From Sphingobacteriales bacterium (lineage in GTDB: Bacteria; Bacteroidota; Bacteroidia; Chitinophagales; Chitinophagaceae): DNA of 64,000 bases. The notes beneath the pieces were generated by a model that worked only from the letters and a program-made list of their open reading frames with translations, searched no databases and was not told where the DNA came from. A program made the position numbers and the translations under genes. Positions 43,424 through 52,167 of this stretch are shown piece by piece. The DNA lies in NCBI GenBank assembly GCA_016235125.1, contig JACRLZ010000002.1, positions 1,016,977-1,080,976 of the forward strand. The letters run 5' to 3'. How positions within the stretch are numbered: position 1 is the first letter of the stretch; each line of letters starts with the position of its first letter.

Positions 43424-43873
43424 ATGAAGAAGATACATATTTTATTACTCGTTCTGATAGCAGGAGCCATTGCTGTTCTGGTCACTTTTTTGAAAGGGGC
43501 GTCAACCTATGAGACTGTAGCAGAGGCAAAATCAACTCCTGATAAATTTGTTCATGTGGCAGTTAAATTAGATAAATCACTGCCGGTGGAGTATAATGCT
43601 CAGAAAGATCCAAACTACCTGAGCTTTCATGCCATAGATGCCGAAGACTCCACTCAAAGAATGAAAGTAGTTTACAGGAAAGGAGAAATTCCAAATTTGA
43701 TGATCAGCGAAAAACTGGTCTTAAAAGGAAAATTTGAAAAAGATCATTTTGAATGCAGGGATGTGCAAACCAAATGTCCTTCAAAATACAAGGACGATAT
43801 GAAAGCGGCAGAAAAGAAGGTACAGGATGCCACGCAAAATATGTCTTCCGAAAATTCTTCAGCAAATAAATAG
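43424..43873 (+). CDS. ccmE: Cytochrome c maturation heme chaperone CcmE, CXXXY type
   Basis: 149 aa: N-terminal membrane anchor (ILLLVLIAGAIAVLVTFL, 5-22), then an OB-fold domain. Classical CcmE binds heme through H in HxxxY; here the motif is C118-P-S-K-Y122, the CXXXY variant known from System I* in archaea and Desulfovibrio. An acidic-basic helical tail follows. It carries heme to apocytochrome c through CcmF, encoded 8 nt downstream. TAATTTTG lies a little upstream of the start and may be its -7 box. Confidence 0.88.
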   Translation: MKKIHILLLVLIAGAIAVLVTFLKGASTYETVAEAKSTPDKFVHVAVKLDKSLPVEYNAQKDPNYLSFHAIDAEDSTQRMKVVYRKGEIPNLMISEKLVLKGKFEKDHFECRDVQTKCPSKYKDDMKAAEKKVQDATQNMSSENSSANK

Positions 43874-43881
43874 TAACCCGA

Positions 43882-46353
43882 ATGGATTACATTGGTGAGC
43901 ATCGATTACCCGGCCAGGCAGGACAATTCTTTATTGTATTGTCGTTAGTTGCCTCGCTTATAGCTACTTTTTCGTATTTCAAATCTGCGCAATCAAAAAA
44001 CGAAACAGATGCAGGTTACTGGAAAAAACTTGCTAGATTTTCATTTATTACCGAGTCAGTTTCTGTTTTTGCCATCATTGGTTTACTTATTTATATTCTC
44101 TCAAATCATTTGTTTGAATACAAATATGCCTGGCAGCACAGCAGCCGTTCACTTGAATTTAAATACCTGCTTGCCGGTTTGTGGGAAGGCCAGGAAGGAA
44201 GTTTTCTTTTGTGGAGTGTGTGGCACTGTGTGCTTGGATTAATCCTTATAAAGACAAGCAAGAAATGGGAAGCGCCGGTAATGACAGTTGTGAGCTTTGC
44301 CCAGGTATGCCTTGCCACCATGATTGCTGGTATTTACATTTTTGGCTGGCGAATGGGTTCAAACCCTTTTATTCTTTTAAGAGATTCCGGTGTGCTGGAT
44401 AATGCGCCTGCCCTGCACCTGAATTTTGATATTACACAATCCTTTAATCCGGATTATCTCTCTTTCATTAAAGATGGTAATGACCTGAATCCACTATTGC
44501 AAAACTACTGGATGGTAATCCATCCACCTGTCCTGTTTCTGGGTTTTGCATCTACCGTTGTTCCCTTTGCATTTGCCATTGCGGGTCTTTGGAAAAAACA
44601 ATTTGGCGAATGGACAAAACCTGCACTGCCATGGGCACTTTTTTCTGCAGTTGCCTTAGGCGTTGGTATCATGATGGGTGCCAAGTGGGCATATGAGTCA
44701 CTTACATTTGGTGGCTATTGGGCATGGGACCCGGTTGAAAATGCATCACTGGTTCCCTGGATGGTATTGGTTGCCGGCATACACACTTTACTTATCTACA
44801 GGCATAGCGGTCATTCATTAAGAGCCACTCATTTATTTTTTATACTCTGTTTTGGGTTGATACTTTACTCAACTTTTCTTACCCGCAGTGGTGTGCTGGG
44901 CGATTCTTCAGTCCATGCATTTACGGACTTGGGAATGAACTGGCAACTGTTGGCTTTCTTATTTGTTTTTGTAATTCCATCTATTGTATTTTTCCTGCTT
45001 CGTTATAAAGAAATACCAACCGTTAAAAAGGAAGAAAGCGGCTCATCAAGAGAATTCTGGATGTTCATCGGTTCACTTGTAATTTTTTTATCTGCCGTCC
45101 TTATTATTGGTAAAACTTCACTGCCGGTTTTTAATAAGCTGTTTGACATTAAAAAAGCGCCACCGGAAGACCCTGAGTTTGCATACAACAGCATACAGGT
45201 TTATGTAGCCGTGATCATTGGGTTACTTACTGCAGTTACACAATATTTAAAATACAAGAAAACCGAGAGTAAATTTTTCTGGAAGAAACTACTAATCCCA
45301 ACGGTTATTGCAGCTGCTGGCGCCACATTGATGCTGGCATTTGGAAATATTAATTATGTAAAAAAAGGACCGGGATTTCAGGCTGCTATCTGGTTGGCGG
45401 CCACTGCCTGTCTTTATGCGATCGTTGCAAATGCTGCTTACATATGGATTGGTATTAAAGGGAAACTGAAATTATCCGGCGGCTCCATCGCTCATGCCGG
45501 ATTTGGAATGGTATTGCTTGGTATTCTGATTTCCTCTTCTAAAAAAGAAGTGCTTTCCAGCAACAGCAATGGTCTCATAGCTCCGGTTACCGGCATGGAT
45601 GACCCGAGGGAAAACCTGACGCTGATAAAAGGCGTTCCTGCAGATATGGGAAAGTATACGCTGACTTATGAAAGAGACTCGGCTCACCCCAAAAAGGAAT
45701 TATGGTTTTACAGTGTTCGTTTTAAAAGTAAAAATGACAAAGAAGAATTTGTACTTAAACCCAATGCCTTTGTTAATTATAAAGGTAATGAAGGACTGAT
45801 GGCCAATCCGGCTGCCAAACATTATTGGGATCATGATGTGTTTACTTATATCACTTCTTTGCCCAATCCTGATAAACAGGAAGACACCGCAGTTTTTAAG
45901 GGGAATACCTTAAGAACCGGTGATACTGTGTTTTATTCAAACGGGTTTATGGTACTTCAGGATGTAAAACAAAGGGATAGCTTGCCCGAAGAAATCTTTG
46001 GAAAAACAGGGAAATTATATGAAGCTCCGATTAAAATATTTTCAAAGACCGGCTCCGTCTACAGTGTCACATCACGTCTTGCATTTCTAAAAGAGGGTCT
46101 GTTGGCTCTTCCCGATACCATTCCGTCAGAAAATATCATTTTGCAGGTACAAAAAGTAAATGATGACAAAAGCATAGACCTGGGAGTTAAAGAATCCAAC
46201 TCTTTCACAAAATTTGTGACATTGAAAGCTTACAAATTCCCATTCATTAACCTTCTTTGGATAGGAATAATTGTAACTGCCACAGGTATCCTTATAAGCA
46301 TGATACGAAGAATTCAATTAAACCGTATAAACAGTTCCGGGTCACAACTTTAG
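43882..46353 (+). CDS. ccmF: Cytochrome c biogenesis protein CcmF
   Basis: An 823-aa polytopic protein with the heme-handling WWD motif GGYWAWDPVENASLVPWM (about 277-294) and conserved histidines in WMVIHPPVLFLGF and GIHTLLIYRHSG. A large periplasmic domain (about 560-790) precedes the last helix. It joins heme from CcmE to apocytochrome c. It is co-transcribed with the CXXXY-type ccmE. No ccmABC or thioredoxin-like ccmG lies in the window, so the rest of the system is elsewhere. Confidence 0.95.
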   Translation: MDYIGEHRLPGQAGQFFIVLSLVASLIATFSYFKSAQSKNETDAGYWKKLARFSFITESVSVFAIIGLLIYILSNHLFEYKYAWQHSSRSLEFKYLLAGLWEGQEGSFLLWSVWHCVLGLILIKTSKKWEAPVMTVVSFAQVCLATMIAGIYIFGWRMGSNPFILLRDSGVLDNAPALHLNFDITQSFNPDYLSFIKDGNDLNPLLQNYWMVIHPPVLFLGFASTVVPFAFAIAGLWKKQFGEWTKPALPWALFSAVALGVGIMMGAKWAYESLTFGGYWAWDPVENASLVPWMVLVAGIHTLLIYRHSGHSLRATHLFFILCFGLILYSTFLTRSGVLGDSSVHAFTDLGMNWQLLAFLFVFVIPSIVFFLLRYKEIPTVKKEESGSSREFWMFIGSLVIFLSAVLIIGKTSLPVFNKLFDIKKAPPEDPEFAYNSIQVYVAVIIGLLTAVTQYLKYKKTESKFFWKKLLIPTVIAAAGATLMLAFGNINYVKKGPGFQAAIWLAATACLYAIVANAAYIWIGIKGKLKLSGGSIAHAGFGMVLLGILISSSKKEVLSSNSNGLIAPVTGMDDPRENLTLIKGVPADMGKYTLTYERDSAHPKKELWFYSVRFKSKNDKEEFVLKPNAFVNYKGNEGLMANPAAKHYWDHDVFTYITSLPNPDKQEDTAVFKGNTLRTGDTVFYSNGFMVLQDVKQRDSLPEEIFGKTGKLYEAPIKIFSKTGSVYSVTSRLAFLKEGLLALPDTIPSENIILQVQKVNDDKSIDLGVKESNSFTKFVTLKAYKFPFINLLWIGIIVTATGILISMIRRIQLNRINSSGSQL

Positions 46354-46437
46354 CTTTTATTTCAATACGCTTTCAGTGAAGCAAACAGCTACTTCAATAG
46401 CTTTGTTGTCTGTATATGAAATACAAGGTTTCTGAAT

Positions 46438-46445
46438 TAATTTTG
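46438..46445 (+). promoter_or_regulatory. -7 element of the DUF4294 gene
   Basis: TAATTTTG matches TAnnTTTG; only five bases (CAGTA) separate it from the ATG at 46451, implying a leaderless or nearly leaderless transcript. The -33 region is weak. Confidence 0.5.
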
Positions 46446-46450
46446 CAGTA

Positions 46451-47161
46451 ATGCCCTCCAGCAATATATACAATAGAAGAATCTTCATACTGGCTTTCTT
46501 TTGTTTGCTGGCAGGTACCCGTTTGTTTTCCCAAATAGACTCACTTCCGGTAGTTCAGGATTCAACGGAATATGCCCTGAGGGCAATGAAAGAGCAACGA
46601 AAAAAGTGGGGGCCAAATGATACAATTGTTATTCCCGCTTTGTGGTATCATAATGAAATTGTGGGTTACAAAGACCTGGAAATGGCATGGGTTTCCAAGC
46701 TACCACCAAAGAAGCTTGCAAAATTTATTGAAGAATGGACAAGACTGCGCAATGCTGTTTATGTAACTTACCCTTATGCAAGAGTTGCCGGAAGTACAAT
46801 TAATGATATAAATAAGAACCTGGAGAATTTTAGCGGCAAGATGGAAAGAAAAGCCTATATAAAATCCCGGGAAAAAGAGTTGCGTAAGGAGTTTACCGAA
46901 CCGCTTTCAAATTTATCCGTGTACCAGGGAAAAATATTGATGAAACTGATCAACAGGCAGACCGGAAATAATTGCTATGAAATAATCAAAGAATATAAAG
47001 GCGGTTTAAATGCCCGGCTTTATCAAACCATCGCCTGGTTTGTAGGCGGCAACCTGAAACAGGAGTGGGATCTCAGGGAGAATAGAATTGACCGTGACAT
47101 TGAAAACATTGTCAAAGAAATTGACGGAAGCTGGTATGTGAACCCATATCGGGTTAACTAG
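46451..47161 (+). CDS. DUF4294 family secreted protein
   Basis: 236 aa with a signal peptide (ends near GTRLFSQ). The conserved DUF4294 block is here: IPALWYHNEIVGYKDLEMAW and LRNAVYVTYPYARVAGSTINDIN. The family is confined to Bacteroidota as far as I know and has no assigned function. Arg- and Lys-rich helices follow (KREKELRKEF-like). The upstream gene is ccmF, but a separate -7 box at 46438 suggests an own promoter. Confidence 0.82.
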   Translation: MPSSNIYNRRIFILAFFCLLAGTRLFSQIDSLPVVQDSTEYALRAMKEQRKKWGPNDTIVIPALWYHNEIVGYKDLEMAWVSKLPPKKLAKFIEEWTRLRNAVYVTYPYARVAGSTINDINKNLENFSGKMERKAYIKSREKELRKEFTEPLSNLSVYQGKILMKLINRQTGNNCYEIIKEYKGGLNARLYQTIAWFVGGNLKQEWDLRENRIDRDIENIVKEIDGSWYVNPYRVN

Positions 47162-47298
47162 TTGCTGGTTACTTGTTTCTGTTCTCCTGCACTTTCATCA
47201 TTGTTTCTCTTTTCCTTCCATAACTTTACTTTTACATAAAAACAGGCACTGTCCAGTAGTATAGCTTTACCAGCACCCTGTAACAAGAAATCTCTAAC

Positions 47299-48036
47299 AT
47301 GAAAATAGATATTCTGGCAATAGGTGTTCATCCCGATGATGTAGAACTTGGCTGCTCGGGCACTATCATTAATGAAATAAAGAAAGGGAAAAAAGTGGGT
47401 ATTGTTGACCTTACTCAGGGAGAACTTGGAACAAGAGGCAGCGTAGAAACCCGTTACCAGGAAGCGGCCAATGCAGCCATGATCATGGGTGTGCATATAA
47501 GAGAAAATTTAAAAATGCGGGATGGTTTTTTCGAGAATGATGAAGTAAATAAATTAAAGCTGATTGCAGCTATCCGAAAGTATCAGCCTGAGATAGTGTT
47601 AGCCAATGTACTTCATGACCGTCATCCCGATCATGGACGGGCCGGCAAAATGATTGCTGAATGTTGTTTTTTATCGGGTCTATCAAAGATCGAAACAAAA
47701 GACGAGGCCGGAAATCTCCAGGCAAGATGGAAACCGGCCTACGTACTGCATTATATACAGGACTGGTACCATGAACCCGACCTGCTGATTGACATCAGTG
47801 ATGTCTTCGAACAAAGAATGAAAGCCATCGAGGCCTATGCAACACAATTTCATACTGGCAGGGAAAGCAGCAGGGGTCCCCAGACTTATATTTCGACGCC
47901 TGATTTTCTTGAGAGCCTTATTGCAAGAGCCAGGATGCTGGGCAAAAAAATAGGGGTAAAATATGCCGAGGGATTTATTACAGAGAAAAAGATCGGCATC
48001 AGGCATCTGGATGCCCTTATTTGCAATGAAACGTAA
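47299..48036 (+). CDS. bshB1: Bacillithiol biosynthesis deacetylase BshB1
   Basis: A 245-aa PIG-L/LmbE-fold metal-dependent deacetylase with HPDDVELGC (zinc ligands H11 and D14) and DRHPDHGRA (H112). It removes acetyl from GlcNAc-malate in bacillithiol synthesis; the end QFHTGRESSRGPQTYISTPDFLESL is typical of BshB1 rather than BshB2 or general PIG-L. Bacillithiol is the low-molecular thiol of many Bacteroidota. No bshA or bshC lies in the window. Confidence 0.93.
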   Translation: MKIDILAIGVHPDDVELGCSGTIINEIKKGKKVGIVDLTQGELGTRGSVETRYQEAANAAMIMGVHIRENLKMRDGFFENDEVNKLKLIAAIRKYQPEIVLANVLHDRHPDHGRAGKMIAECCFLSGLSKIETKDEAGNLQARWKPAYVLHYIQDWYHEPDLLIDISDVFEQRMKAIEAYATQFHTGRESSRGPQTYISTPDFLESLIARARMLGKKIGVKYAEGFITEKKIGIRHLDALICNET

Positions 48037-48080
48037 CAATCGTTAGCGTAAAATCTTCTGGCTTGCAAGCGCAGTTACTC

Positions 48081-48088
48081 TATCTTTG
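48081..48088 (+). promoter_or_regulatory. -7 element of the desaturase gene
   Basis: TATCTTTG, an exact TAnnTTTG match, 16 bases before the ATG at 48105. A TTG at 48063-48065 is 15 bases upstream, shorter than the usual spacing. Confidence 0.45.
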
Positions 48089-48104
48089 CCCTTCAATTTA
48101 AAAA

Positions 48105-49172
48105 ATGAATATACCCAAATTTGCGTCTGTTCCTAATCCCTTTCATGTTGAGTTGAAAAAAAGGATCAGTAATTACTTTAAGGAGTCGGGTAAGGCAACT
48201 ACCGGGAATTATAAACTATTTATAAAAGCTATTCTGTTGGTTATTGCTTTTGTAAGCCTTTACATCCATGCAATATTCTTTACCCCTGCCCCCTGGCTGG
48301 CTGTGTTTGAATGCCTGGCATTGGGAGGCCTTACTGCCGCTATTGGTTTCAATGTAATGCACGACGGAGCACATGGAAGCTTCAGCCGGTATAAATGGAT
48401 AAACTATCTCGCCGGGTTGTCTTTGAACTTTCTTGGTGCTAACAATTTTTTATGGAAGATAAAACACAACATCATTCACCATACTTACACCAATATAGAA
48501 GGTATTGATGATGATATTGAAGCAAGACCTCTTTTACGACTTTGCAAAACTCAAAAATATTACAAGATTCATCGCTTCCAGCATTGGTATTTCTGGGCTG
48601 CCTATTCGTTGTTATATATATGGTGGGTGTTTTTTACTGACTATAAAAAATATTTCATGGGCCGTATTGGGTCCACACCTATACAGAAAATGAACCTGAC
48701 TGATCATATTGTTTTCTGGCTTTCAAAAGCAGTTCATGCATTTCTTTTTATTGTATTACCCATATTAAGCGTTGGCGCCATTCCCTGGCTGCTTGGGTTC
48801 ATATCGTATGCACTCTTCGCAGGATTTACACTAAGTATTGTCTTCCAGCTTGCGCATACTGTAGAAGACACACAGTTTCCCCAACCGGATACGGCCACAA
48901 ACAAAATGGAGGATGAATGGGCCCTGCACCAGCTTAAAACCACAGCAAATTTTGCCAACGGAAACAGGTTCATCTCCTGGTGGGTAGGCGGGTTGAATTT
49001 TCAGATAGAGCATCATTTATTTCCACGCATTTCTCATGTGCATTACCCTGCTATCAGCAAGATCATACGCAAGGCATGTGCAGAATTTGGTCTCCCCTAC
49101 ATTGAATACCCAAAGCTAAGGCTTGCCCTGGTATCTCATTTTTCCCATCTGAGGAATCTGAGCAGGAAATGA
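48105..49172 (+). CDS. Fatty acid desaturase (linoleoyl-CoA/front-end type)
   Basis: 355 aa, with histidine boxes H86DGAH90, H121NIIHH126 and Q300IEHH304 among hydrophobic segments. The third box with Q in place of the first His is the mark of front-end (delta-5/delta-6-like) desaturases. No fused cytochrome b5 domain is present. It may unsaturate acyl chains in membrane lipids. It belongs to a different subfamily from the delta-9-type enzyme at 16350. Confidence 0.88.
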   Translation: MNIPKFASVPNPFHVELKKRISNYFKESGKATTGNYKLFIKAILLVIAFVSLYIHAIFFTPAPWLAVFECLALGGLTAAIGFNVMHDGAHGSFSRYKWINYLAGLSLNFLGANNFLWKIKHNIIHHTYTNIEGIDDDIEARPLLRLCKTQKYYKIHRFQHWYFWAAYSLLYIWWVFFTDYKKYFMGRIGSTPIQKMNLTDHIVFWLSKAVHAFLFIVLPILSVGAIPWLLGFISYALFAGFTLSIVFQLAHTVEDTQFPQPDTATNKMEDEWALHQLKTTANFANGNRFISWWVGGLNFQIEHHLFPRISHVHYPAISKIIRKACAEFGLPYIEYPKLRLALVSHFSHLRNLSRK

Positions 49173-49273
49173 AGAATGAAAATAATTATAAAGGAGACCT
49201 GCAGATATTTAAAGACTTCATTTTGCCGCGAAGCAAAAGCCTGTTAACTTGCACAGCTTTTTAAAGAAACCGT

Positions 49274-50323
49274 ATGGTCGATTTTTCCAATTATGATCCG
49301 AACAGTGTAGGTAATCCTAACAATAATATTTTTGGCCTGCCTACCTCTGAAGAAGATGCAAAACTTGTAATCGTTCCTGTTCCCTGGGAGGTAACTGTGA
49401 GTTATGGTGCCGGTACTGCCCGTGCCCCTGAAGCAATTTTTAAAGCCAGCCTCCAGGTTGATCTTTTTGACCCCGAATTTCCCGATGCATGGAAACAGGG
49501 ATATTATATGCGCCCTACCGACAAAAAGATATTGATGAAAAGCGATTATCTGCGAAAAGAGGCTGAACTGTACATTGATTATATATCCAAAGGAGAAGAT
49601 GTTGACGCAAATCAGTTCATGACCAAGACGCTGAAGGAAGTAAACGAGGGAAGTCATTTTTTGAATAATTGGGTATATGAACAAACAAAGGTTCTTTTTG
49701 ATAGTAACAAACTGGTCGGACTGATAGGTGGCGATCACAGCACTCCTCTTGGTTTCTTCAAGGCAGTTGCAGAAAAGCATGGTGATTTCGGCATACTGCA
49801 AATAGATGCACATTTTGATCTTCGGGAGTCCTATGAGGGCTTTTATTACTCTCATGCCAGCATTATGTACAACGCCCTGAAAGAAATACCCCAACTCAAA
49901 AAATTGGTGCAGGCAGGTATCCGTGATTATGGCAGCGACGAATGGAATTTATCAAAGAACAGCAATGGAAGAATTGTTACTTACTTCGACAAAACCATCC
50001 GCAGCCGGATCTATGAAGGTGAAACATGGAAACAGATTGCGGAAGAAATTGTAAGCAAACTGCCTGAAAAAATTTTTATCAGCTTTGATATTGATGGGCT
50101 CGATAGAAAACTCTGTCCCTTTACCGGCACTCCGGTTCCGGGTGGATTTGAACTGGAACAGGTTTTTTATCTGTTTAGTAAAATTTTACAAAGCGGTAAG
50201 ACCATTGTGGGTTTTGACCTCAATGAAGTAGGCATCGGCGGCGATACTGATTGGGATGCCAATGTGGGAGCAAGAGTATTGTATAAACTTTGCAATTTAT
50301 TGGTGACAAGCAACAGCCAGTGA
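49274..50323 (+). CDS. Arginase/agmatinase/formimidoylglutamase-family hydrolase
   Basis: A 349-aa ureohydrolase with a complete manganese set: H155 (IGGDHSTP), D178, H180 and D182 (LQIDAHFDLRE), and D's in ISFDIDGLDRK (about 269-276). The extended N-terminus (about 120 residues before the core) and the sequence YYSHASIMYNAL differ from classical arginase, so guanidino-type or formimidoyl substrates are both possible. It overlaps the next gene through GTGA (50320-50323). Confidence 0.85.
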   Translation: MVDFSNYDPNSVGNPNNNIFGLPTSEEDAKLVIVPVPWEVTVSYGAGTARAPEAIFKASLQVDLFDPEFPDAWKQGYYMRPTDKKILMKSDYLRKEAELYIDYISKGEDVDANQFMTKTLKEVNEGSHFLNNWVYEQTKVLFDSNKLVGLIGGDHSTPLGFFKAVAEKHGDFGILQIDAHFDLRESYEGFYYSHASIMYNALKEIPQLKKLVQAGIRDYGSDEWNLSKNSNGRIVTYFDKTIRSRIYEGETWKQIAEEIVSKLPEKIFISFDIDGLDRKLCPFTGTPVPGGFELEQVFYLFSKILQSGKTIVGFDLNEVGIGGDTDWDANVGARVLYKLCNLLVTSNSQ

Positions 50324-50865
50324 AGCCGGAATATTCAATAATTCTGAAAAGTGATAAACTCAAATTATACAATCAGATTGGCTGGTTAATAATAACGGTC
50401 AATATTATTTTTCTTGTTTATCTGATTTTTTCCACTAATCTTAAAAAAATTCAAACTGCAAGTATTGCTGCCCTGATAATGTTTGCCATAGTATTTTTTA
50501 CTCAAAGATTTTTCAGAAAAACTGTTTACAAATTTGGATTGCATCCCTATTTTTCCATCTCCATAGTGCTATGGATTATCCTTGATAATTATTGGTTTGC
50601 CGGAACAATGTTACTTTTTGATTTACTTCACACTCTTGCAACAAAAATTCCTGTTGTAAATATTTCAAAAGGCAATATTTATTATCCTTCCCTGTTCAGA
50701 AAAAAAATAGGTTGGGACAGTTTGAATAATGTTATCCTGAAAGACGGATTGTTAACCATCGATTTCAAGAACAACAAAATCATCCAGCAATTGATTGATG
50801 AAGAAAAAACAAAAGTGGATGAAAAGGAATTTAACGAGTTTTGCAGGCGGCAATTGAATAAATGA
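50320..50865 (+). CDS. Membrane protein, GTG start
   Basis: 181 aa from GTG 50320, whose last two bases overlap the hydrolase stop (GTGA); an in-frame TTG at 50290 would intrude further. Two or three hydrophobic segments (LYNQIGWLIITVNIIFLVYLIF, IAALIMFAIVFF and FSISIVLWIILDNYWFAGTMLLF) are followed by a soluble tail ending FCRRQLNK. No family recognised. It is sandwiched by overlaps between a ureohydrolase and a radical SAM enzyme, so it probably serves with them. Confidence 0.7.
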   Translation: MKPEYSIILKSDKLKLYNQIGWLIITVNIIFLVYLIFSTNLKKIQTASIAALIMFAIVFFTQRFFRKTVYKFGLHPYFSISIVLWIILDNYWFAGTMLLFDLLHTLATKIPVVNISKGNIYYPSLFRKKIGWDSLNNVILKDGLLTIDFKNNKIIQQLIDEEKTKVDEKEFNEFCRRQLNK

Positions 50866-52160
50866 GTTTATCACAATCCCCATACATACTTTATTCCGAT
50901 GGCAAAGGCAACATCTTTGAAGACACTTCGCTTTATGTAACAGGAAGAAGCGGATGGGATGCAGTACCCGTCCCAAATGATCATTGGATTGAATTACCAG
51001 ATGGAGGATCATTGTATGAACTGCCTGGAAGAAAAGGAATCGGCATCGATGTAACGACAGGTGAAATGCGGTTATGTGAAAAAGGATGGGCTGTTGCTGC
51101 ATTCATCCCGCCTGCGCATACAGGATTTTATCTCGCTGCTTATGAATCATCAAAAGATGCCCCCACCCTTCCCTTGTTCTGTTATACTGCTGCAGGCTGG
51201 CTCAATAATAAATTTTATGTTCCTGCTGTAAGAATTGAACCGGATATAAGACAGGATTGCCCGGGTTATGATCAGGATAAAGTGAATGAAGGCGCTGCCT
51301 ATCTGTTAAAACATTATCCGCATAACAGGTTAGTGAATCATTTAATGAATAACTGTGCATTAACTTATCACTGTCCTGCCGCAAGAAATTTTTCTTTAGG
51401 AAGATGGGAATGTCCCGTTCCTGTATCCTCAGGTTGTAATGCGAACTGTTTGGGTTGTATTTCCTTTCAGCCCGATGAAAAGATAATTGTTCCCACACAA
51501 GACAGACTGGATTTTATTCCCACAGTCGAAGAGATTGTTGAATTCACTGTCCCTCACCTTGAATCAGCACCCTATCCTATCATAAGTTTCGGGCAGGGCT
51601 GCGAAGGCGAGCCTTTGCTGATGTGGGAAACAATAAGAGACGCCATCATTGAAATAAGAAAGCATACCTCCAAAGGCAGCATCAATATCAATACAAATGG
51701 TTCAAGACCGGATGCAGTAGAAGAATTATGCAAAGTCGGATTAGACTCTATCCGTGTGAGTACTAATTCAGCGAGAAGGGAAATCTATATGCCGTATTAC
51801 CGTCCTAACAATTACGATTTTGATGATATTGTTGAAAGTCTGAAAGTAGTTAATCGTTTCGGCGGGTGGACATCCATCAACTATTTTGTTTTCCCCGGTA
51901 TGACGGATTCGGTTGCGGAATATGAAGCATTGCGAAAGCTCATTAAAGAAACCGGTTTAAAAATGATCCAGTGGCGCAATTTCAATATTGACCCTGACTG
52001 GTATCTCGGAAAGATCGGGATAACGGATACAGGAGAATGTCTTGGTATAAAACAATTGCAGGAACTCATCCGTGATGAATTCCCGCAAGTGAAGTTTGGT
52101 TATTTCAATCCCTCAATGGAACGGATAAAAGGAAAGTTTGACTACGATTTTGCTCATTAG
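50862..52160 (+). CDS. Radical SAM protein
   Basis: A 432-aa protein with the 4Fe-4S motif at C192, C196 and C199 (SSGCNANCLGC), later FGQGCEGEPLL and INTNGSRPDAVEEL for SAM binding. About 180 residues precede the motif, including several cysteines (CALTYHCP), so an extra N-terminal domain is present. It starts in an ATGA overlap with the membrane-protein gene. Resembles uncharacterised Bacteroidota radical SAM proteins; reaction unknown. Confidence 0.85.
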   Translation: MSLSQSPYILYSDGKGNIFEDTSLYVTGRSGWDAVPVPNDHWIELPDGGSLYELPGRKGIGIDVTTGEMRLCEKGWAVAAFIPPAHTGFYLAAYESSKDAPTLPLFCYTAAGWLNNKFYVPAVRIEPDIRQDCPGYDQDKVNEGAAYLLKHYPHNRLVNHLMNNCALTYHCPAARNFSLGRWECPVPVSSGCNANCLGCISFQPDEKIIVPTQDRLDFIPTVEEIVEFTVPHLESAPYPIISFGQGCEGEPLLMWETIRDAIIEIRKHTSKGSININTNGSRPDAVEELCKVGLDSIRVSTNSARREIYMPYYRPNNYDFDDIVESLKVVNRFGGWTSINYFVFPGMTDSVAEYEALRKLIKETGLKMIQWRNFNIDPDWYLGKIGITDTGECLGIKQLQELIRDEFPQVKFGYFNPSMERIKGKFDYDFAH

Positions 52161-52167
52161 CAAAATG

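Noticed and set aside
43288..43485. 66-residue extension of the acyl-CoA dehydrogenase
   Set aside because: It overlaps the divergent ccmE start and has no family similarity.
49244..49894. 216-codon minus-strand ORF
   Set aside because: Fully antisense to the arginase-family gene, with no family likeness; the plus-strand gene has intact metal-binding motifs.
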